Shown here piece by piece: positions 54,443 through 64,000 of a stretch of DNA of 64,000 nucleotides. Each line of letters begins with the position of its first letter. The first letter of the stretch is position 1. Source of the stretch: Chrysoporthe austroafricana (lineage: Eukaryota; Ascomycota; Sordariomycetes; Diaporthales; Cryphonectriaceae); the NCBI GenBank assembly GCA_001051155.2, contig JYIP02000001.1, forward strand, positions 806,001 to 870,000, in the 5' to 3' direction. The notes under the pieces were generated by a model. That model searched no databases. It was given only the letters and a program-made list of their open reading frames with translations, and was not told the DNA's origin. A program made the translations under genes and the position numbers.

Positions 54443-56686
54443 TACTGTGTAATTCGAATTTTGTTGGAGCGCGAGGCGCAGGAGCTGATGCCACAAACTG
54501 AAAATTATTCTAAGATCTTATCCATCTCGATATATGGGATATCTTTTCTAGATCTCGTTGCTCACGTATCGTTAAGTGTGTGCAACGACAAAACCTGGCG
54601 TTTCTGCTTCGAGGCGGTCTTGCTCAGCTCATTAGTGGCTATCCAGCTGCATCTTCACAAGAATTACGGCCATTTTGTATCGAGCCATAGTGATATCAGC
54701 TGTACGAAGTTGTATCAAGTCGAATATTCTAGCATTGCCAATTTCCCACAATGCGGTCTCTTGGTGCCCGCACTCCTGCTAAGCAACCTACCATATAGCT
54801 CCGCACAAGGCAAAGTCCTGGTTTTTTTTTAAGGCATGAACCTTGTACCCTCTCCTGACTAATGTGCGTAAATAATACCCTTGTTTTCATCGAATGTCGT
54901 ATCAATGTAGTTGAGTAGGCTGATAGTAGCTGCTCTATTCTGTTAACTAACTTTAGGAAAGAGACTAGCTCGACGCTATCTGCCTGAACCCTATTAGAAA
55001 CGAAAGGTGAAGCGAAACTTTTTTTGTCGGAATCCACCTACCCGTTGAACAGCGACCGGCCTATTTGTATATAGGCTGTTTAGGCCTGAGGTCCGAATCA
55101 CCTTTGGTTTGGTTATTCACTTTAGCCTAAGAATGGAGCTAATCGCCACCCTTACCACCCCTTAGTGGCGAGGCCCGGTTCTGTGCGTGCCTGACAGGCC
55201 TTGTAAACAACAACCCCGCCGATCTATGCTCTCGAAGCTTCGTAATTGCTAATTGGATGGGGTTAAGCGACAGCTATCACGAGCGTCTATCAATTCCTTG
55301 CAAGCGCCCCCTTTCCCTAGAGTAACTGCCCTAGCTTCCAAGTGGAATGATTCTTGTACAAGCCTAAGGAAAGACTTTGGAGACTCATTAATAAGTAGCT
55401 AGATGATACTCTCCAAGAGACAGTCGTTCATACTAGAGTACAATACTCTGTAGAATTCCAGGGATGATTAGCCTGGAAATGATATTTTCAGAACCGGCTA
55501 TCCTGCATGTAATTTTCACGCGATTTGGATTTTCATTGTCCTCCTTGTTGCCTTAGATTATTGTAAGCTGGTAGCAATACCTTGCTAGTACTCATCCGTT
55601 CCTATCAGAGAAACAAATAAGATTTGCTATTGTATGTTAAGAAAAAGATACAGACCACAAATGCCGAGATGCTCTTCGGATACGATCTCGAGAGGGCTTG
55701 ATGGTGACTGACAACGTGTGGCGACCCAGAGAATAAACCACATACAACCCGCAAGGAGCAAAGGATACAGACGATGGTCTTAAGATCAAAAGACAGCAAG
55801 GTGTAATACAGAAACCAGAGGTGGAACTGCACAGTTTGTTTGATCTTGCCGTTCTTGGATGGAAAACTTTCCGCGCGGAAGCAGTGAATGTATTTGACCA
55901 AATGTTTCCAGTTGGTGTTCGATGTTGAGGATAGCAGTCTCCCGAGGTTTATTTAGTGCAACTGCCTAGCAGCATCGTCGCGAATCACCTTGTAAGTTGC
56001 CGGCGCGTATTCGCGCAGCCACGCACGCCATGTCTGCCACCTGCCTCCGCCAGTCACGACCTTATTGGGCCGTTGTGCGCCTGTCCTGCAGGAATCGAAG
56101 AGCACCCTTGTCTGCGCATCCGGGAGGATCGAGGTGGGAATGAAACGACGCGTGTGTCTGTCACTGGCTGCTTGCTTTGGTCCGGGCCGCGGTAGGGACT
56201 TATCTGCGCGTGTACGAGACGTCAGACATCCTCCCCCCATCGTGTCTGTGTTTGAGGCTCTGGGTCTTCTTCGTTCACGGTCGATCGACGTCCTTCTAAG
56301 CCTCGGTCCCTGACCGTAAGACGCGCCTGGTCATTTTCGACCTAGCGTTATCTTGGCTGTAGATGTGCATCTCAGCCGCATCGGAGGGCCTCCTACGAAA
56401 GAAACCCATTAAGTTGGGTCTGCTCCAGATCCTTATGCGACACAGTTGATAGACTTTCTCCGTTCTCTCCTGCACCTCCCTTCCCTGCCGTTCGCCCGTC
56501 TGTGCCAGCAGCCTGCTGTCGCGTGTCGCTCGTTTCAACGTCCTGGTCTCAGTCGTCACCCTCAGTCGCGCAATATTTACCGCAACTCGGTCTCGTACTT
56601 ATTGCCACTAGCTGAGCAGGCCCGTCTTACGCTGAAGGGGGACGGCGTGCTAAGGCCCTCGTAACGAACTATGCGGCGTTGTGACC
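54443..56686. other. Intergenic region right of the transposon
   Basis: 2.2 kb without a supported gene. The left part to about 55.6 kb is AT-richer and probably also RIP-affected or repeat-derived (a motif-free minus frame at 55037-54729). From about 55.95 kb composition returns to normal, and 56.4-56.68 kb is the C/T-rich leader of the DUF3433 gene. Confidence 0.4.
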
Positions 56687-59404
56687 ATGGAGCAGACCAA
56701 CGACCCCACGCCGCGGTCACCAGAAGAAGCTCACGAGCGGGAATCCGGCCATGTGCCACAAAGTTCAAGGCTCAGCGCACGTATCGAGTCCTTTCATGAC
56801 ATTAGCAGCTTGAATTTTTACAACGATGAAGCTATCACCCCTCCGGGAAGTCCCACCCCCGGGCGGGAGTCTATGGTTTTGCCGCCGACGTCGTTCGTCG
56901 GCAGCACACCTGAGGTCGGCCGGTCGAGTTCCGGCCGCTGGTCTCGCCCGTTTTCTGTCAGCGATGGAGGCGCATACCAACGACTCGGAGCCGGAGGAGG
57001 ACGTAGCTCAGGTGAGCTTGGCCGGAAGGCAAGCAAACGCGATGCCTATGGTGGACGGTACGCAGGTCTGGGCGGTAGCGCGACGGTCGATGCGATCCCC
57101 GAAGGCAGGGAAAGCCTCGATGAGGCACTCCTCAGCGCCGCAGCTCCCATAGACGGGACTGATGAACCAGGTGCCAAATCATCGATGTTCACGCGCCCAG
57201 AATCCCCACCGACAGCTGCGGCACCCAGGACCAGCTCGCATCAAGTCGACGATCGGGCGAAAGTATGGCAGGAGCAAGAGCAAGCAGGCCAGCTAACCGG
57301 AGGACTGGGCGCGGGATTTAAGAGCCCCATAATACAGATCCGAGAGGCGGACTTGTCATCTCCCTCCTCGCCAATAATGCAGCGAATGCCCTCTCGCGCG
57401 ATGTCATTTTCTCGCCGGAAATTGTCCCTGAGCAGATCCGAGACACGCAGGGCCTTAGGGCAGAGCGAGGCGAACAGAACAGGCCAGGCTGTTCAGGTCA
57501 TCATCGAGGAGCCCGAAACAGCCGGCGAGCCCAAGCTGTCTCACTCCGTGAGCCACCGAGACTCCAAGATCGATCTGAGTTTTGTGGCAGGGGACGCAAT
57601 GCCAGGGGAATCGGAGGAGTTGAGGGATCTTTCACGCCAGAATACAGATACAACCACCAAGACGACACGCAAGATAGAGACTTTCTACCCAAATCCCGAC
57701 TGGAAGCCATTCTCGATGCGGTGGCCATACCTCCTCCTGCTCATCTTGCTGTCTTTCGTGTTAGCAGGGTCTACCGAAGCCTTGTATCAACGTTCAGCAA
57801 AGTCCAAAGGCGGAGGTCTAGTCAACTTTAAAACGCCGGCGGATATCGACGGTATCGAGTATTTCTCTATTAAGTTCCTACCGACTATCATAGCCGTCAT
57901 CTATGGCGTGTTGTGGCAGACGACCGACTTTGAGGTGAAGCGGTTGGAGGCTTATTACCAGCTCTCCAAAGAGGGTGGAGCGACTGCCGCCGAGACTCTC
58001 AACGTGGATTATATAACGAGCTTCAGCTTCCTGCAGCCCCTTCACGCATTCCGACGGCGACATTATGCGGTGGCGGTCGCATCTATCGCGTCGATTCTCG
58101 CCGTCTCCGCCGTTCCGACGCTCGTCTCGGCGTCGATCACTCTTTCGCCAGACAGCGCAACAAGAACGGCGCATCCAGAGATCGAAAAACACATCTCCAT
58201 CGACCCCGTATGGTCACGGCTCAACGAGGTCGTGCTTATCATCATTGCGCTATTGGGTTGTGTGCTGTTCTACCAACTCAACACGCGACGGTCCGGCTTG
58301 CTGGCGGACGTCAAGGGCATCGCCGGTCTAGCAGCCATGGCGAATGTCTCTCATATCCTGATGGACTTCAAGGCCTGTGACGTCGCAACCCACGAGGACA
58401 TCCACAGAAAGCTCAAGAACCACCGCTACATACTGCGCAACTCCTCACTGGCGCCGATGGACGACAGCGACTACGACAAGAATAACGCCGATCTTAACGA
58501 CGCCTTGGCCAAGATTACGGGCCAAGCCGAGGACGATCACGGATCGTCAGCCAAGTACCAGCTCTCCCTCAACCCACATCCGCTCATGTTCCGCCCGCAG
58601 GGGTCGATCGCCTACATCTCCGCCATCGGCCTCTTCACAATCCTCCTCCCCATCTTCCTCTTCACCCCCGCGGCGGACTTGGCAGACAAGGCCCCGTGGG
58701 TCGTCACCGCACTGGCGGTCTGCATCAAACTAGGCTGGGGCGCGCTGGACACGACCATCAGGCTGATGGAGCCCTTCTACATCCTGTACGGCCGCCATGC
58801 GCCGCCCAAGACGCTCACGCTCGACTACACGGCCATGCCCTTCGCGTGGGTGGCCGTCAGGGCGTTCCTCAACCGACACTGGCTGGTCTCCGCGGTGGGC
58901 CTCGGCACGGTGATGACCGAGGTGCTGACCGTGCTGGTGTCCTCACTGGCGACGGTCGAGGGCCGCGCCTTCGGGGCGCACGGCGCCGGCGAGCGGGGCG
59001 GCGACATGGACGCAGGCGAGGAAACGGTGCACAGCTTCTGGTTGTCGCTCGGATCGGCGGTCAGCATCCTGCTGTACATGGGCGTCGTGGCGGCGCTGGT
59101 GTTCGCCAGGCGGCGGAAGCCCTTCCTGCCGCGCCAGCCGAACACCATCGCCAGCGTGCTGGCCTTCATCCACCAGAGCAAGATGCTGTACGACTTCGTC
59201 GGCACGGAGAAGTACTCCAACTCGGCGATGCTGCAGCACCTGACGGACATCAACAAGAAATACGGCCTCGGGTGGTTCGAGGGCAGGGATGGCAGGACGC
59301 ACTGTGGCGTGGACGAGGAGGAGCTGAGTGCCACGTACAGGCACGGGGTGGATTTCAGTCGGAGCAATAACCCGTGGATGGAGAGCTTTGAGGAGTGGGT
59401 GTAG
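56687..59404 (+). CDS. DUF3433 (Spray-type) multi-pass membrane protein
   Basis: Intronless, 905 residues. The ATG at 56687 is chosen over the in-frame GTG at 56681. Residues 1-350 are a disordered, Ser/Pro-rich cytosolic region. The membrane part begins at WPYLLLLILLSFVLAGSTEALY and holds two DUF3433 repeats. The first has KFLPTIIAVIYGVLWQTTDFEVKRLEAYYQLSKEGGATAAETLNVDY (about 395-440). The second has TALAVCIKLGWGALDTTIRLMEPFYILYGRHAPPKTLTLDYTA (about 685-725). Each is followed by several hydrophobic helices, with two more near the C-terminus. The layout matches the Neurospora Spray-type family, linked to calcium-dependent hyphal tip growth. The exact molecular function is unknown. Confidence 0.88.
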   Translation: MEQTNDPTPRSPEEAHERESGHVPQSSRLSARIESFHDISSLNFYNDEAITPPGSPTPGRESMVLPPTSFVGSTPEVGRSSSGRWSRPFSVSDGGAYQRLGAGGGRSSGELGRKASKRDAYGGRYAGLGGSATVDAIPEGRESLDEALLSAAAPIDGTDEPGAKSSMFTRPESPPTAAAPRTSSHQVDDRAKVWQEQEQAGQLTGGLGAGFKSPIIQIREADLSSPSSPIMQRMPSRAMSFSRRKLSLSRSETRRALGQSEANRTGQAVQVIIEEPETAGEPKLSHSVSHRDSKIDLSFVAGDAMPGESEELRDLSRQNTDTTTKTTRKIETFYPNPDWKPFSMRWPYLLLLILLSFVLAGSTEALYQRSAKSKGGGLVNFKTPADIDGIEYFSIKFLPTIIAVIYGVLWQTTDFEVKRLEAYYQLSKEGGATAAETLNVDYITSFSFLQPLHAFRRRHYAVAVASIASILAVSAVPTLVSASITLSPDSATRTAHPEIEKHISIDPVWSRLNEVVLIIIALLGCVLFYQLNTRRSGLLADVKGIAGLAAMANVSHILMDFKACDVATHEDIHRKLKNHRYILRNSSLAPMDDSDYDKNNADLNDALAKITGQAEDDHGSSAKYQLSLNPHPLMFRPQGSIAYISAIGLFTILLPIFLFTPAADLADKAPWVVTALAVCIKLGWGALDTTIRLMEPFYILYGRHAPPKTLTLDYTAMPFAWVAVRAFLNRHWLVSAVGLGTVMTEVLTVLVSSLATVEGRAFGAHGAGERGGDMDAGEETVHSFWLSLGSAVSILLYMGVVAALVFARRRKPFLPRQPNTIASVLAFIHQSKMLYDFVGTEKYSNSAMLQHLTDINKKYGLGWFEGRDGRTHCGVDEEELSATYRHGVDFSRSNNPWMESFEEWV

Positions 59405-59598
59405 GCGTCTGATTGGTTTGTGCATGTATTTTGGAGTGGTGAGACTACTCTGAAAGGGAGAGCAACGGATACCCAGGAGTCAAGAAGATCCCTAAAGAAC
59501 CGCGGTCGCACGCCTGAAGCTCTATGAAAGCAGAATGCCCTCCAAAGCAACCCTAGAGAAGCATCGCCTGGCAGGCGGTATTAACCAGGAGGAGGCCC

Positions 59599-59600
<2 letters not shown>

Positions 59601-59629
<29 letters not shown>

Positions 59630-59669
59630 NGCGGCCGCCCGGGCGCGGGGTTTTGACGAGGGGGGGGCC

Positions 59670-59701
<32 letters not shown>
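59601..59701. other. Poly-T / NotI-SmaI-like / poly-T block, probable artefact
   Basis: 29 T (59601-59629), N, gcggccgcccgggc and a further GC-rich piece ending in ggggggg/ccccc, then 29 T (59673-59701). A NotI site beside long oligo-T is typical of cDNA cloning primers and vectors, and the two T runs have the same length. Unlikely to be native genomic sequence. Confidence 0.75.
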
Positions 59702-59704
<3 letters not shown>

Positions 59705-62395
59705 CTCGAAGTGGGCTGTCTAGAGTCGCAGTCTGCTGGGAGGTTGTGAGACAACGCAACTCATCACGAAAGTCGGCACTGCATACGCTTTGGTTGTGAA
59801 TATGCAGGCGGACATCGATGTTCTGAACTGTCTGTAGAGGACCACGTCACATCATACCTTGGATTTGATCAAGAAGTCTTGGCCGATCTTGCTGCTACTG
59901 GTACTGTATCTTAAGAAGGTGAAGCTGAGGTATATGAGGAGATGGTGATCTGCACAGTGTCAAGTGATGAATACTGGTCCCTGGAGGTTGCCATCGGAGC
60001 ATATAATCTTGAACTTCGTATGAATGCATCGTCATCTCAACAAGGTCCGAGACTATCATCAGTTCATGATTTTAAGCCCGATGGGAAAACGTACGGAATG
60101 GAGCCGTATTTGCCTTGTCAGCCAAGTTGTGCTCTGAACATACAAGCTCGTGGTACTGTCTAGTCAGTGAGCATCGTATACGATATATGATATAGGGTCT
60201 CGCGTAGACCTCAGATTTGGGCTGCGCCCGGCACAGCCCAAGCCATCTGAGAGGGAAGCAGCCTATGATGCGCTGGATTGTGCACACATGGCCGATGAGC
60301 CCGCAGCAGAGCACACGGACTCAGCCCACAGGACCCAGCCTGTGGAGACCCTGTCGGCGTCAACATGAAGCTCTCAGAGTATGTCGCTGTCCTGCTAGGC
60401 GAGGCAGGTAATATGGTGGCTGTGCCGTCCATTCGCAGCTCGCTGTCGCTTCCTCCCGCGGTTCAGTTCCGATCTAGATTTGACGCGGCCCACATCGAAG
60501 ATGGTGGTCGCGGAATACACAGGGTGCGGTGCAGGCAGGCGTGAGGCAAATGCTCCGAACTCCTATCAGGGGTTTGATGCAGTGTATGTAGGGACTAGGA
60601 CGGCACACAAAAAGCCGTCCAAGGGGCGGCGTCAATATCCACGGCAGTGCCGAGTGCCGCACCGGGGCGAGTACACAGTAGCAGAACCGCAACTCAGCGA
60701 TCTTGGTGATGGATCGGGCAAGTCTGCCACGGCTGCGGTGCCGAGAGCAAGCGAGGCTGTGAAAGGCAGCGATGTGCTTTTGGTGTTCTGCGTGCGCAAG
60801 GGCGGGCAAATGCTCGGAGACACACAATTTGATAGGGCAGGCGTTGGTGCTAGAGCTCCACCGCCCCGCCAAATTGAATCTGGAAATAGATTCTTAGATT
60901 GGATTTTCCAGGAGAATCCCAGATCCCATGGAGAGGGCGCAATCGCCTTGATACATCGCATCAGCATCCACGAAACGCCGGGCGCAAAAGCCATGTGTTC
61001 CAGTGCACGTTTGAAGGTTGCAGATTCCCACCGCGTTCCGATTGGCGACGCTTCGTCTTGGGGGTGGCTGCAACGTCCTAGAGGCTCGGTGGCGTCGCAG
61101 GAGGGTGGTTCACACGCCTCGGAGAATACAGCCCAAGGGGGGCCCACATGAGCCACTGCAGAACACCATGTCGCAGCCTTGTGACCGTTGATCTGCTTGC
61201 CCGCCCGCCTCCGCGCAGCCCATCTCCAGGAAGCACGGATGCTTAGCTGGTGTCGAGATTAGGATGCTTCGTCGCGGGTGTGTCGATCTCTGTGCTTGTA
61301 TGCATGGCAGCGGCCCAGCTGCATGCCATACCCCAGGAAGGGATCCAAATCCGGTTGGTCTGGCGCAGCCTAGCATCCGGGACGTGTTAGATCGTCCTGT
61401 TTTGCTGAGTTCTTGTTGCACGGGATAGACGAGCGCGTAGCATGGCATGCCCAGGAACACCCAGCGGGCCCAATGAAAGCCATCCACCACAGGGTGCGGC
61501 ACCTGAGAGGAAGAACGGTAGCTCTTAGCCGAGTGCAAGGTTCTTCGCTCTGGTCTAGACAATCGAGGCGCCGTACGGCCCGTGTTGCGGTGGTCCGTAT
61601 TTGCTCAAATTTGAGTGGGGCGTGGCTGTGCACAAAGCGACAATGAAGGTTTCTAAGCCAGCAGGGCCAAGACACGGAGTGCCTCAGACGCAGAAAGCCC
61701 GGGGGGATCTGACTGGCAGACTGATGCTGGACATGCCATTGGGCGACGGCCGGCGCCTTGAGACGCTGTGCCTCGACGCAGAGCGGCCTTGGGATTCCGA
61801 CCTGCTCTGGAGACCCGGTGCGCGGTGAGCGGCGGCCCAGCGTCCGGCCTGCGCGTATACACACAGAGTTATTATTTTTGGCCGTCCGGCCTCTGGCCTC
61901 TGGCCCCTCCCGTTGGGCTCGCGACCGTCGGCCGCGGCACGATGGGGCGTAGATTAGCACCGGGCGGACATGGGACGATGACGAAGCTGAACATGCTCCT
62001 CGTAATGTCCCGGCACGCTTATATCCGTGTTGACGATGGGACACGAGGCGGTGGAGAGGGCAGAGGTCCGCCGGCGATGCCCAGCCTGGAGTGATGGATT
62101 GACGAGGCTTCTCTGGCCGCCGCACCGCAGGCGCTCGCCCGCCTCTGCCGTCTTCGCCTTCAAGAGGAAGACAGCAGCCCCCGAGCAGCAGCAGCCCGAG
62201 CAGCGGCCACGGCCTCCAGACACAGCCAGCCACGGCACGGGCCCTGGGCTGCCCGGCTGCTGGGGAACAGCCGGCGCGCCAGGAGCCCTTCAGACGTTTT
62301 GGGGGCTTGGCCGGGAGACCAGAAACCTGGCTCATTTCATGCATCAGAAATGCAGCGCGGACGTCATGCTCTTGTCTCCTGCCGCGCTACCCTGC

Positions 62396-62456
62396 CTGCG
62401 TGCCTGCGTGCCTGCGTGCCTGCGTGCCTGCGTGCCTGCGTGCCTGCGTGCCTGCC
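62396..62456 (+). repeat. Microsatellite-like (gcctgcgt)n tract
   Basis: About seven near-perfect eight-base units. They create CVPACLRA-type pseudo-repeats in overlapping frames, but no gene is supported. Confidence 0.85.
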
Positions 62457-63903
62457 TGCTACCTGGCCGCAATCCTGGACAGCTATGGCGATGCTGACGG
62501 CCGCTGCGAAGGCGATGGGACTGCAGGATAAACAACGAGCGGGCTCTCTCGGCAGGAAAGGCGAGACGGTGGCTCCATTCCTGAGGAGGAGGAGGAGACG
62601 TGAGGAGGTGCTGGGTACTGGGTAGTTGACCCAGCGCGCCCGCCCGGGCACAACCTGGTCCGCGCGAGCCCGTAGCGAGCCCGCGCCCTCAACCTGTACC
62701 TGCAGCGGACGCGGCCCTAGCTGTCGGAAGTAGCTCTGTTAGTGCTGGCACCCAGGCCACCGCAGATCAGCAGGGGGTGGGTACCCGCGCTGGGCACGAG
62801 GGGCGGTGCCCCATGCGGGTAGTGCAGTGCCAAGCTTCTGCCCCTTGACTACTAAAAGCTACCTCCTCACCACTAATTGCCGCCGCAATTTACTGTGACG
62901 GGCCAATTGTCTTGGGTGTGCAGGCCCTTGGGATACCTAGTCACAGTCTGCGCTGGCGCTGACGGCTCTGTGTCCCTCTCTCTCTTTTTTCTTGAGGAAA
63001 AGTCCCCCTTTGATTACGACTACCGAATGGGTCTGTTCCCCCCTTCCTTCGCCCTCTGCAGCTTCTCCACTGCGAATCTTACAACCCACCCACTTACACC
63101 CACCCGACCGCATTGGCTCCCTTCCCGCTGCCCTGCCCAGCCGTCGTCGTCTCACTCCACGCTCATTCATGGCCGTGACCTCTACTCCAGTCCTGTCTTG
63201 ACCTCGCCGCCCCCGTCATCAGACCAGACCTTCGCCAGCCGACATCGCGGATTGGGCCTTTGTTTCTGCACCTGAACAGTACAGCCCGTCCGGCCCAGCG
63301 GAGGGGTCTCTTCTCATTCTTCATCTTCCTATTCCCCAGCCCGCGCTTTCTTCTCCATACAAGCTTTCGGTACCGCGATACCACGACCGTCGTTTTAACA
63401 ACAACACGCACACACACGCCCGCACTTTGGGGGGGCTTCCTGTCGAATTGAATTCCACGCCTCGTCAAAGAAACAAAAGGGCAGACCGACCTCCCTCGCT
63501 ATTCTCCTTGGTCCGTGACGCACGTCCGACGAAGCCCACGAACGGCCCTTGATCGCGGCCCTCGAATCTCTCGTCATATCTTCCTTCCGTTCTGCGATCG
63601 ACCGACTTCCCAGTTTGGACCAGCCGACCCAGCCGGACGGCCAGTCGACCGACCCCTCCTCAGACGAGAGAGGCCTCGCCGTCGACCTCGAATCTCGAAA
63701 CGCGCTCCCTCATTATTGATGTCGGGATAAACGCCAGAGACACCTACGCTCCTTTCCTGCTTGTCGACACCGCGGGACATCGGTTGTGCAACGACAAGCC
63801 CATCGCCATCCCCGAGATTCCACCCGCCACGGATCACAACATCCAGTCCGCCCTCAGGGCCTCCGATACCTTCTCATAAAGTCTTCCTGCTGCGTCCGTC
63901 AAG

Positions 63904-64000
63904 ATGTGGTTCTCATCAAGGACGCCGGTGCTGTTACTCTCCTCCCTCGCGGCCATATGCCGCCCGGCCGGGGCAGAGCAGATGCTCTCGTCCAGCTCCC
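63904..64000 (+). CDS. Secreted protein, N-terminus only (cut by window edge)
   Basis: ATG 63904 (context gtcaagATGtgg) opens a frame to the window edge: 32 codons beginning MWFSSRTPVLLLSSLAAICRPAGA, a clear signal peptide, then EQMLSSSS. It is preceded by a long C/T-rich leader. Family cannot be told from this length. Confidence 0.65.
   Translation, partial: MWFSSRTPVLLLSSLAAICRPAGAEQMLSSSS

Larger units (their letters stand above)
59405..63903. other. Long gene-poor region with artefactual block
   Basis: 4.5 kb without a supported gene. 59601-59701 is a probable cloning or assembly artefact (separate entry). A short frame at 59945-60163 is protein-like but has no family. 60.4-62.9 kb is GC-rich with overlapping spurious frames. 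About 62.97-63.9 kb is C/T-rich and is probably promoter and long 5' leader of the last gene. Confidence 0.4.

Noticed and set aside
60480..61156. Long frames on both strands (223 and 174 codons)
   Set aside because: They overlap each other antisense, have no motifs and sit in the gene-poor right end.
62380..62535. Cys-rich CLRACVPA-type repeat protein
   Set aside because: Direct translation of an eight-base microsatellite; no start or stop context for a gene.

Overview
The window is nuclear DNA of a filamentous ascomycete (Pezizomycotina, most likely a Sordariomycete; the genus cannot be read from it). The evidence is short 48-190 base introns with GT...AG borders and CTAAC/CTGAC-like branch sites, fungal-only families (SAT4/PTH11-type rhodopsin-domain protein, SUR7/PalI, EsdC-like, DUF3433, GPI-anchored Ser/Thr-rich proteins, NB-ARC/TPR NLR), a Fot1/pogo-type transposon, and C-to-T stop codons of the kind left by repeat-induced point mutation (RIP). 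Most genes were rebuilt here by joining exons across introns; single open frames alone miss several of them.

Left part (1-22 kb): a truncated SAT4-like membrane protein, an A-PCP-reductase NRPS-like enzyme with one apparent frameshift, a small membrane protein broken by an in-frame TAG, an eight-exon secreted agmatinase, a BAHD-like acyltransferase, a HerA/FtsK-like P-loop ATPase, a four-exon GH27 alpha-galactosidase and a GPI-anchored Ser/Ala-rich wall protein with an 18-base repeat. The first 12.5 kb could be a small secondary-metabolism neighbourhood.

Middle part (22-42 kb): ordinary GC-rich genes with long intergenic spaces: an HD-domain hydrolase, an EsdC-like glycogen-binding protein, a TIM-barrel amidohydrolase, a SUR7/PalI-like membrane protein, a GPI-anchored PLC-like phosphodiesterase, a bromodomain protein and an atypical Ras-like GTPase.

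Right-centre (about 42.5-56 kb): an AT-richer accessory island. It holds an NLR (alpha/beta-hydrolase + NB-ARC + TPR, eight exons) whose frame and splice sites are otherwise intact but which carries three in-frame stops. Convergent with it is a chimera in which the N-terminal two-thirds of an isopenicillin-N-synthase-like dioxygenase run in frame into a CorA-like membrane module. Then come an intact NmrA-like gene between direct repeats and a decayed Fot1/pogo transposon with 59-base terminal inverted repeats and TA target duplication. The island looks like the relic of a self/non-self recognition or defence locus under RIP.

Right end (56-64 kb): a DUF3433 (Spray-type) multi-pass membrane protein, a suspicious poly-T/NotI-like/poly-T block that is probably artefact, a long non-coding stretch, and the first codons of a secreted protein cut by the window edge. 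No tRNA, rRNA or CRISPR array was found.
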